This document shows, in pieces, positions 57,757 through 64,000 of a stretch of 64,000 nucleotides of DNA. The stretch spans positions 62,001 through 126,000 of the forward strand of contig CABUIC010000004.1 in the NCBI GenBank assembly GCA_902491515.1, read 5' to 3'. Under the pieces are notes generated by a model that saw nothing but the letters and a program-made list of their open reading frames with translations, searched no databases and was not told the origin of the DNA. A program made the translations under genes and the position numbers. Position 1 is the stretch's first letter. Each line of letters starts with the position of its first letter. The DNA is from an uncultured Porphyromonadaceae bacterium. Its GTDB lineage: Bacteria > Bacteroidota > Bacteroidia > Bacteroidales > Muribaculaceae.

Positions 57757-58577
57757 GGACGGCACTCCTCCATCAGACGGTCGAGGATAGCGAAGCCCTG
57801 GAGGCGTCCGGCATTTACGGCGTCGGGGCGGTGGGCGTCGCTGTTGACAATAACGGGCACGCCCCGCCGGACAATCTCGCGGAGCGGCCGCACGGAGGGA
57901 AACATGCGCCCGTGTTCCCGGAAGGCCTTCGTGTTCAGTTCTATTATAAGCCCGGAGGCGGCGATGGCGTCGACCATGTCGGAGATGCGGGCCCTGTAGA
58001 AGGGCTCGTCCTCTATTCCGGGAGCATAAAGGGAGGCGTTGTGGCCTATTTTGTCGAAATGCCCGATTATGTCGAATCCTCCGGCCTCTATCATGTCGAG
58101 GGAGTGGGAGAAGAAAGTGTCGACGACGTATCGGATATCGCCGTGGAAGATTTCTGCCATCTTCCGGCTGAAGCTGTCGAAATGGCCGTCTATGTCGGTG
58201 GGAACTCCTTCCTGAGAGGGGATGAAATGTACGGAGCCTATGCGGAAGTCGAGGGGAAGTCTGCGGAAATAGTCGTTTGCAGGGCCCCATTCCGGACCGA
58301 GGTAGTCAATCTCCATTCCGGCGAAGAAGGAACAGACGGGTCCGAGGAGTCCGCGGATGCGGCGCACCTCCGAAAGATAGTCGGCGACCCTCCCGGCGCT
58401 CATGTTGCAGGGAGAGTCGATGGGAATCGGCGAATGGGGAGAGAAGCCGTAGAGGTCAAAACCCTCGGCCACGGCCGCGCGGGCCATTTCTTCCATCGGA
58501 GCCCGGCCGTCGCAGAACTGTGTGTGGCTGTGGAGGGTGTAGAGTCTTGATTTTCCTATTTCAGACAGGATATCCAT
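57753..58577 (-). CDS. PHP-family histidinol-phosphatase
   Basis: The 274-aa protein carries the PHP metal ligands HSHTQFCDGR, FSPHSP, FAGMEIDYL, GSVHF, DIIGHFDKI and NSDAHRPD. The order and length fit HisK-type histidinol-phosphate phosphatases, which dephosphorylate L-histidinol phosphate in histidine synthesis. No other his gene is nearby, so another phosphoester substrate is possible. It starts 3 nt after cstA and is coupled to the U32 gene. Confidence 0.85.
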   Translation of the reverse strand: MDILSEIGKSRLYTLHSHTQFCDGRAPMEEMARAAVAEGFDLYGFSPHSPIPIDSPCNMSAGRVADYLSEVRRIRGLLGPVCSFFAGMEIDYLGPEWGPANDYFRRLPLDFRIGSVHFIPSQEGVPTDIDGHFDSFSRKMAEIFHGDIRYVVDTFFSHSLDMIEAGGFDIIGHFDKIGHNASLYAPGIEDEPFYRARISDMVDAIAASGLIIELNTKAFREHGRMFPSVRPLREIVRRGVPVIVNSDAHRPDAVNAGRLQGFAILDRLMEECRP

Positions 58578-58580
58578 AGG

Positions 58581-60029
58581 TCAGTTTGACGGTTGGGCAT
58601 CGACCCGTGCTCCCGCACATCTGCGGAGATGCCGGATGAAGGCAAGGGAACAGAGGACGTCGATTGCGAGCCCGGCGGACACGCCGACGGAGAGCGGGAG
58701 CCCGAAGCCCTCGGGAGCCGGGGCGAAGAGGATATAGGAGGTGACTACCACGGTCATGAACAGGGCCGGAACGAGGGTAAGGGCGTAGGCCTTCCCTTTT
58801 CTCGCGAGATAGAATGTGCACGCCCAGAGGGTGAAGGCCGCGAGGGTCTGGTTTGTCCACGCGAAGTAGCGCCAGAGGACATTGAAGTCGATGAGCATCA
58901 GGGCGATGGTGCCGGCGAAGACCGGGAGGCATACAAGGAGGCGCCTGAGGATTTTCTTCTGGTCGATTTTCGCGGCGTCGGCGATGATGAGTCGAGCGGA
59001 GCGCAGAGCGGTGTCGCCGGTGGTGATGGGTGCGGCGATTACGCCGAGAAGGGCGAGCACCCCGCCGAAAGCCCCGAGCCAGCTTACGGAAATCTCATGG
59101 ACGAGGGCGCCGGCCCCAGAATGGGAGGCCATGTAGCTCTGGAGACCGTCGTAGCCGCCGGTGAACGCTATGGCCGCGGCAGCCCAGATAAGGGCCACGA
59201 TGCCCTCGGCAACCATGGCGCCGTAGAAAATCGGACGCGCGAGGCGCTCGTTCTTCAGACAGCGCGCCATCATGGGCGACTGGGTGGCGTGGAAGCCGGA
59301 AATCGCTCCGCAGGCAATGCTGACGAACATCATCGGGAAGATGGGGTGCCCGGCGCCGGAGCGGTTGTAGAGGCCGTCGGCCATGCCGTCGGGAACGGTC
59401 ACTGAACCGCTGAGCAGGACGGCGAGAAGTCCTCCGGCCATGAACAGCAGGGCGAATCCGAACACGGGGTAGAAGCGCCCTATGAGTTTGTCGACGGGCA
59501 CAACCGTAGCGAGCGCGTAGTAGAGGAAGATGGCGGCGGTCCAGAAAATGGTGTCGGCCCATCCGGGGGTGAGGTCGGCGAGCAGTCCCGCGGGCGTGAC
59601 AACGAACACGGCGGCCACGAGTATGAGGAGAAGCACCGAGACTACGCGCAGAATCTGCTTGATCACGGGTCCGAGCTCGCGGCCTACGAGCTCGGGAAGG
59701 CTCTCGCCGTCGTGGCGGAGCGACATCATGGCCGAGATGAAGTCGTGGACGGCGCCCCCGAATATCGTGCCGAGGACAATCCACAGGAACGCCGCCGGGC
59801 CGAACATCACGCCCATAATGGCACCGAAGATAGGCCCGAGGCCCGCGATGTTCAGGAACTGGATGAGGAACACGCGCCACGTTGGCATAGGCACGAAGTC
59901 CACGCCGTCGGCGCGACGCACGGCGGGTGTTTCGCGGGACGGGTCGATGCCGAAGATTTTTTCGGCGAGCAGACCGTAGAGGAAGTAGCCGCCGACGAGG
60001 ACGGCGAGAGAAATGAGGAAAGTGGTCAT
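58581..60029 (-). CDS. cstA: CstA/BtsT-type carbon starvation (pyruvate/peptide) transporter, short form
   Basis: The 482-aa protein has about 13 hydrophobic segments and the CstA signatures RRADGVDFVPMPTWRVFLIQFLNIAGLGPIFGAIMG, FGGAVHDFISAMMSLRHDGESLPEL, SGFHATQSPMMARC and PITTGDTALRSARLI. It is shorter than the roughly 700-aa E. coli CstA. Family members import pyruvate or peptides. It lies 15 nt downstream of floA. Confidence 0.92.
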   Translation of the reverse strand: MTTFLISLAVLVGGYFLYGLLAEKIFGIDPSRETPAVRRADGVDFVPMPTWRVFLIQFLNIAGLGPIFGAIMGVMFGPAAFLWIVLGTIFGGAVHDFISAMMSLRHDGESLPELVGRELGPVIKQILRVVSVLLLILVAAVFVVTPAGLLADLTPGWADTIFWTAAIFLYYALATVVPVDKLIGRFYPVFGFALLFMAGGLLAVLLSGSVTVPDGMADGLYNRSGAGHPIFPMMFVSIACGAISGFHATQSPMMARCLKNERLARPIFYGAMVAEGIVALIWAAAAIAFTGGYDGLQSYMASHSGAGALVHEISVSWLGAFGGVLALLGVIAAPITTGDTALRSARLIIADAAKIDQKKILRRLLVCLPVFAGTIALMLIDFNVLWRYFAWTNQTLAAFTLWACTFYLARKGKAYALTLVPALFMTVVVTSYILFAPAPEGFGLPLSVGVSAGLAIDVLCSLAFIRHLRRCAGARVDAQPSN

Positions 60030-60044
60030 CTGTGGCCCTCTTTG

Positions 60045-61034
60045 TTACTTCTTTATCTGGGGATTCTGTTCGGAGGGGCGGCCGAGGTTCTCGCGCATGG
60101 TGGTGTCGGCCTCCATGTTTTTCATCCTGTAGTAGTCCATGATGCCGAGATTTCCGGAGAGGAAAGCCTGAGCCATTGCCTTGGGGAGCTCGCATTCCGC
60201 CTCGATGACCTTGGCGCGGGCTTCCTGGGCTAGGGCCTTCATTTCCTGTTCGCGGGCTATGGCCATTGCGCGGCGCTCCTCGGCCTTGGCCTGGGCGATG
60301 TTCTTGTCGGCCTGGGCCTGGTCAATCTGAAGGGCGGCGCCGATGTTGCGGCCGATGTCGATGTCGGCGATGTCGATGGACAGGATTTCAAAAGCCGTGC
60401 CGGAGTCGAGGCCCTTGCTGAGGACGAGCTTGGAGATGGAGTCGGGATTCTCGAGAACCTGCTTGTGGCTTACGGAGGAGCCGATGCAGGATACGATACC
60501 CTCGCCGACGCGCGCGAGGACGGTGTCCTCACCGGCGCCGCCGACGAGCTGGCGGATGTTCGCGCGGACTGTCACACGGGCCTTGGCGATGAGCTGGATG
60601 CCGTCCTTGGCCACGGCGGTGACGGGAGGAGTGTCGATGACTTTGGGATTCACGCTCATCTGCACGGCCTGGAACACGTCGCGGCCGGCGAGGTCGATGG
60701 CTGTGGCCATCTTGAAGCCCAGGTCGATGTTGGCCTTGGACGCTGAGACGAGGGCGTGGACCACGCGCTCCACGTTGCCGCCGGCGAGGTAGTGGGCCTC
60801 GAGATCGTCGCGGGTCACGTCCTTCAGACCGGCCTTGTGGGCCTCGATGAGGGCGCGGACGATGACGGAGGCGGGAACCTGACGGATGCGCATGAGCACG
60901 AGCTGCATCAGGGAAATCCTGACGCCGCTGACGCGGGCGGAAATCCACAGGAAGAAGGGGCAATAGTAGAAGAAGACAATCAGCAGTACGATGACCGCGA
61001 TTGAAAGCAGGATTACTGTCAGTTCCATATTCAA
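60045..61034 (-). CDS. floA: Flotillin-like SPFH protein FloA
   Basis: The 329-aa protein (start at MNMELT or the Met two codons later) has a hairpin-like N-terminal hydrophobic segment (about 5-37), an SPFH domain (VRALIEAHKAGLKDVTRDDLEAHYLAGGNV, DIADIDIGRNIGAALQIDQAQADKNIAQAKAEERRAMAIAREQEMKA) and a C-terminal YYRMKNMEADT. These match the FloA (UPF0365/YqfA) family, which organises functional membrane microdomains. It leads floA-cstA-PHP-U32 on the minus strand. Its usual NfeD partner is at 4.3 kb, not adjacent. Confidence 0.95.
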   Translation of the reverse strand: MNMELTVILLSIAVIVLLIVFFYYCPFFLWISARVSGVRISLMQLVLMRIRQVPASVIVRALIEAHKAGLKDVTRDDLEAHYLAGGNVERVVHALVSASKANIDLGFKMATAIDLAGRDVFQAVQMSVNPKVIDTPPVTAVAKDGIQLIAKARVTVRANIRQLVGGAGEDTVLARVGEGIVSCIGSSVSHKQVLENPDSISKLVLSKGLDSGTAFEILSIDIADIDIGRNIGAALQIDQAQADKNIAQAKAEERRAMAIAREQEMKALAQEARAKVIEAECELPKAMAQAFLSGNLGIMDYYRMKNMEADTTMRENLGRPSEQNPQIKK

Positions 61035-61057
61035 ACAGTGCTTGTTGGTTCAGTTTA

Positions 61058-61089
61058 CAAAGATAAGAATAATTTTTCGTCGAAGCAAG
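61058..61089 (-). promoter_or_regulatory. Promoter of the floA operon
   Basis: The minus strand has CTTG (61086-61089), a 20-nt spacer and TATCTTTG (61058-61065), 23 nt upstream of the first ATG. Confidence 0.65.
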
Positions 61090-61111
61090 AACGGCGTTCC
61101 GGGCATGCACA

Positions 61112-61145
61112 AAAAAAATCCGCGGTCCCGGCGGGACTGCGGATT
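61112..61145 (-). terminator. Terminator of fabF
   Basis: AATCCGCGGTCCC (61117-61129) pairs with GGGACTGCGGATT (61133-61145), one mismatch, 3-nt loop, followed on the minus strand by eight Ts. It is 36 nt beyond the fabF stop. Confidence 0.85.
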
Positions 61146-61181
61146 GAGTCTTATGAGTTTGTAGTGCGGATGGAGGAGGGA

Positions 61182-62447
61182 TTATTCCTCGTACTTCTTT
61201 ACAATCACGGATGCGTTGTGGCCGCCGAAGCCGAAAGCGTTCGAGAGGGCGGCGCGTACGGTGCGCTTCTGGGCTTTGCCGAAGGTGAAGTTGAGCTTGT
61301 AGTCGATTTCCTCGTCTTCGTCGCCTTCCTCGTGGTTGATGGTGGGAGGCACGATGTCTTCCTGCACGGCCTTGATGCTGAACATTGCCTCGAGGGCGCC
61401 GGTTGCGCCGAGGAGGTGTCCGGTCATGGACTTGGTGGAGGAGATGTTGAGCTTGTAAGCCGCGGGACCGAAGAGGTCGACGATAGCCTTGACTTCAGAG
61501 ATGTCGCCCTTGGGCGTGGAAGTTCCGTGTACGTTGATGTAGTCGATGTCGTCGGGAGTGAGGCCTGCGTCCTCGAGGGCCATCTTCATGGAGAGGATAG
61601 CGCCGAGGCCTTCGGGGTGTGTCGCCGTGATGTGGTATGCGTCGGCGCTCATGCCGCCGCCCACGATTTCGGCGTAGATTTTCGCGCCGCGGGCCTTTGC
61701 GTGCTCAAGCTCCTCGAGGATGAGCACTGCGGATCCTTCGCCCATGACGAAACCGTCGCGGCTCTTGCTGAAGGGGCGGGAAGCCGTCTCGGGGCTGTCG
61801 TTGCGGGTGGAGAGGGCGTGCATGGAGTTGAAGCCGCCCACGCCTGCGGGGAAGATGGCCGCTTCAGCGCCGCCGGTGACGAATGCGTCGGCTTTGCCGA
61901 GGCGGATGTAGTTGAAGGCGTCGATGATGGCGTTGTTGGATGAGGCGCAGGCGCTGACTACGCCGTAGTTCGGGCCGTGGAAGCCGAATTCCATGGATAT
62001 GTGGCCCGAGGCGATGTCGGCGATCATCTTGGGGATGAAGAAGGGATTGTATTTGGGTCCCTTTTCCGCGCCGGTGAGGGCATAGTAGCCGGCCTCTTCC
62101 TCAAAAGTGTGGAGGCCGCCGATGCCTGCGGCTACGATGACGCCTACGCGGTTGTGGTCGATGGATTCGTCGGCGAGGCCTGCGTCGGCAACGGCCTGAC
62201 GGGCGGCCACGAGGGCATATTGGGCATAGAGGTCGAGCTGACGCTCCTTCTTGCGGTCGAAATGGTCGGCGGGGTTGAAGCCTTTGACTTCGCAGGCGAA
62301 CTGGGTCTTGAACTGCGATGCGTCGAAGTGGGTGATGGGGCCGGCACCGCTGACACCTTCTTTGGCGTTATTCCACGTGGTCTGCACGTCATTGCCAAGG
62401 GGTGTGATGGCGCCTAAGCCGGTAACCACGACTCTTTTTAATTCCAT
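61182..62447 (-). CDS. fabF: 3-oxoacyl-[acyl-carrier-protein] synthase II
   Basis: The 421-aa enzyme has the Cys-His-His triad of elongating beta-ketoacyl-ACP synthases: Cys167 in VVSACASSNNAI, His307 in NVHGTSTPKGD and His344 in SMTGHLLGATG. It condenses malonyl-ACP with acyl-ACP in fatty-acid elongation. It lies downstream of acpP, with a stable hairpin in the 160-nt gap, the usual acpP-fabF pairing. Confidence 0.97.
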   Translation of the reverse strand: MELKRVVVTGLGAITPLGNDVQTTWNNAKEGVSGAGPITHFDASQFKTQFACEVKGFNPADHFDRKKERQLDLYAQYALVAARQAVADAGLADESIDHNRVGVIVAAGIGGLHTFEEEAGYYALTGAEKGPKYNPFFIPKMIADIASGHISMEFGFHGPNYGVVSACASSNNAIIDAFNYIRLGKADAFVTGGAEAAIFPAGVGGFNSMHALSTRNDSPETASRPFSKSRDGFVMGEGSAVLILEELEHAKARGAKIYAEIVGGGMSADAYHITATHPEGLGAILSMKMALEDAGLTPDDIDYINVHGTSTPKGDISEVKAIVDLFGPAAYKLNISSTKSMTGHLLGATGALEAMFSIKAVQEDIVPPTINHEEGDEDEEIDYKLNFTFGKAQKRTVRAALSNAFGFGGHNASVIVKKYEE

Positions 62448-62510
62448 AAGTGTGTGCGTATATGATGGTTTGCGGTGATAGGCTGGAGGGGGGGGAGAGA
62501 TGTAATACTC

Positions 62511-62565
62511 AAAAACCGCCGGACGAGCCTGCCCCAGGAGGGGGAGGCATCTCCGCGGCGGCTTT
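62511..62565 (-). terminator. Hairpin between acpP and fabF (attenuator or partial terminator)
   Basis: CCGCCGG (62516-62522) with the CGGCGGC region (62555-62561) closes a long GC-rich stem with an inner GCCT...AGGC helix. On the minus strand it is followed by TTTTTG. Its position suggests that acpP is made in excess over fabF. Confidence 0.65.
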
Positions 62566-62607
62566 GTGGGAAGTGGGGTAGATTGGTCTGGAAACAGACG
62601 GGCCCGA

Positions 62608-62841
62608 TTACTGGTTGGCCTCTACGAAAGCGATGGCGTCGCCAACGGTCTTGATTTCTTCTGCCTTGTCCTCGGGAATGGTGATGTTGAATTCCTTTTC
62701 GAGGTCCATGATCAGTTCTACGGTGTCGAGGCTGTCAGCACCGAGGTCGTTGATGAAGGTAGCTTCTTCAGTTACTTTGTTGGCGTCTACGCCGAGCTTG
62801 TCGACTACGATACCTTTTACGCGCTCTGCAATTTCAGACAT
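62608..62841 (-). CDS. acpP: Acyl carrier protein
   Basis: The 77-aa acidic protein contains DLGADSLDTVELIMDLEKEF, with Ser37 as the 4'-phosphopantetheine attachment site. It is the acyl carrier for fatty-acid synthesis, upstream of fabF. A near-consensus -7 box (TTACTTTG on the minus strand, 62884-62891) lies 43 nt upstream of the ATG. Confidence 0.98.
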   Translation of the reverse strand: MSEIAERVKGIVVDKLGVDANKVTEEATFINDLGADSLDTVELIMDLEKEFNITIPEDKAEEIKTVGDAIAFVEANQ

Positions 62842-62999
62842 AATACTTTTCGTTTTTAATTAGTAAATTCACGTTTTGCGGTGCAAAGTAACGAAAAAAA
62901 CATCATATAAAGAAATATTTCCGCAATTTTCGGCCGATAAGGGGGCTGAAAAAATGTTAATGAGGCATCTGGGACGTCACAGTGCTGTCTCCCGAGAAA

Positions 63000-63035
63000 A
63001 GGCGGTCATTCAGGAACCTTCCTGAATGACCGCCT
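63000..63035 (-). terminator. Terminator of pnp
   Basis: Perfect 16-bp stem AGGCGGTCATTCAGGA (63000-63015) / TCCTGAATGACCGCCT (63020-63035) with a 4-nt loop, followed on the minus strand by TTTTC, 33 nt beyond the pnp stop. Confidence 0.9.
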
Positions 63036-63068
63036 CGGAGAATATGACGGATTATAACCAATCTGTGC

Positions 63069-64000
63069 TTATTTCTTTTCGGGACGGCGCGGGCCACGGC
63101 GCTCGCCGCGGTTTTCGCCGCCTTCGCGGCGCGGGCCGCGGGGGCCGCGCTGGGGCTCGACGTAGCCCTCGGGCTTGGGCTGGAGGGCACGCATGGAGAG
63201 GCGGAACTTGCCGCTCTTCTTGTCGATTTCGATGAGCTTGACGTCCACTTCGTCGCCTTCCTTGAGCTTGGACGCTTCCATGTCGGGGAGGCGTTCCCAG
63301 GAGATTTCGGAGATGTGGAGGAGGCCGTCGCGGTGGGGCATGAACTCAACGAATGCACCGAAGTCCATGATCGAGCGGACGGTGCCGTGGTATACCTTGC
63401 CTTCCTCGGGGAGCTCGACGATGGCGTTGATCATCTCGAGAGCCTTGTCGATGGCGCTCTTGTGGGGCGCGGCAACCTCGATGAAGCCGCCCTCGTCGAT
63501 TTCGTCGATGGAGACGGTGGCTCCGGATTCTTCCTGGATGCCCTGGATGACTTTTCCGCCCGGGCCGATGACGGCGCCGATGAGCTCCTTGGGGATGAGC
63601 ATGGTGACGATGCGGGGCACGTGAGGCTTGTAGTCCTCGCGCGGTGCGGGAATCGTCTCTTCGATTTTGTCGAGGATGTGGAGGCGGCCTTCGCGGGCCT
63701 GGTTGAGGGCACGCTCGAGGATTTCGTAGCTGAGGCCGTCGCACTTGATGTCCATCTGCGTGGCCGTGATGCCGTCGCGGGTGCCCGTTACCTTGAAGTC
63801 CATGTCGCCGAGGTGGTCCTCGTCGCCGAGAATGTCGCTGAGGATGGCGTACTTGGAGCAGTTGGTGTCGGTGATGAGGCCCATGGCGATGCCGCTGACG
63901 GGCTTCTTCATCTTGACGCCGGCGTCAAGAAGCGAGAGGGTGCCTGCGCAGACTGTGGCCATCGACGAGGAGCCGTTGCTCTCGAGGATGTCGCTGACGA
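63069..64000 (-). CDS. pnp: Polyribonucleotide nucleotidyltransferase, 3' part (N-terminus outside window)
   Basis: About 310 codons are visible, and the frame is open through base 64000. The segment starts in the second RNase PH core (DILESNGSSSMATVCAGTLSLLDAGV, MGLITD, SDILGDEDHLGDMDFKVTGT). It continues with the KH domain (LIPKELIGAVIGPGGKVIQGIQ), the S1 domain (GTVRSIMDFGAFVEFMPHRDGLLHISEIS), and an Arg/Gly-rich tail (GPRGPRREGGENRGERRGPRR). PNPase degrades RNA 3' to 5' by phosphorolysis. The missing N-terminal core lies beyond the window. Confidence 0.97.
   Translation of the reverse strand, partial: VSDILESNGSSSMATVCAGTLSLLDAGVKMKKPVSGIAMGLITDTNCSKYAILSDILGDEDHLGDMDFKVTGTRDGITATQMDIKCDGLSYEILERALNQAREGRLHILDKIEETIPAPREDYKPHVPRIVTMLIPKELIGAVIGPGGKVIQGIQEESGATVSIDEIDEGGFIEVAAPHKSAIDKALEMINAIVELPEEGKVYHGTVRSIMDFGAFVEFMPHRDGLLHISEISWERLPDMEASKLKEGDEVDVKLIEIDKKSGKFRLSMRALQPKPEGYVEPQRGPRGPRREGGENRGERRGPRRPEKK

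Overview
The window is from the chromosome of an anaerobic member of the Bacteroidales. The evidence is a complete set of type IX secretion (T9SS) core genes, a pyruvate:ferredoxin oxidoreductase, a reverse rubrerythrin, BACON, WG-repeat and M6/C25-type exported proteins, lipoproteins with almost no Shine-Dalgarno signals, and many promoters of the Bacteroidetes type (-33 TTG/TTTG, a 19-21 nt spacer, -7 TAnnTTTG). The DNA is GC-rich with strong GC3 bias, so long antisense open frames run opposite real genes. A Muribaculaceae-like origin seems likely, but the family cannot be fixed from this sequence alone. Both window edges cut a gene: a large amidase/golvesin-type exported protein at base 1 and pnp at base 64000.

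Layout. 1-7.2 kb (minus strand): the amidase-like protein, then a tightly coupled five-gene operon (ThiE-like, YbhN-like membrane protein, NfeD-like protease, kdsB, M16-like protein). 7.4-11.1 kb: nifJ (PFOR). 11.2-17.8 kb: a seven-gene minus-strand operon made only of uncharacterised exported proteins (two paralogous FF-D-GAY proteins, a beta-barrel, a DUF6175-like protein, a TPR-like protein, a WG-repeat protein and a 405-aa protein). This is the best candidate here for an undescribed envelope system. 18-25.5 kb (plus strand): a small membrane protein, a DUF4919 protein, then two tandem M6-type T9SS cargo proteins, the second with its zinc site destroyed, and a DUF6155 protein. 25.5-29.8 kb: a lipoprotein, a RelA/SpoT protein with a degraded hydrolase site, a 65-aa membrane protein, and a lipoprotein gene interrupted by TGA directly after its lipobox cysteine.

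29.9-38.9 kb: reverse rubrerythrin, then the T9SS operon porT-porP-gldK-gldL-gldM-gldN, then rpsF-rpsR-rplI. 38.9-42.4 kb: tRNA-Cys, an M50-like protease coupled to a low-molecular-weight tyrosine phosphatase, and a BACON lipoprotein. 42.4-43 kb is a gene-free stretch holding a roughly 220-bp imperfect palindrome and a candidate small RNA with its own promoter and terminator. 43-53.2 kb: ispF, porV, a C25/PorU-class protein, a degenerate FAH-like protein, rex, and a second C25/PorU-class protein. 53.2-64 kb: dgt, a TPM-domain protein, a U32 (RlhA-like) protein, a PHP phosphatase, cstA, floA, fabF, acpP and the 3' part of pnp.

How the parts fit. GldK/GldN form the periplasmic ring, GldL/GldM the motor, PorV carries cargo, PorU-class C25 proteins cleave the cargo tail, and PorT/PorP are accessory outer-membrane proteins. 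The two M6 proteins end in a T9SS type A sorting domain and are therefore likely clients of machinery encoded in the same window. PFOR, Rex, reverse rubrerythrin and CstA reflect a fermentative anaerobe that senses NADH/NAD+ and detoxifies peroxide.
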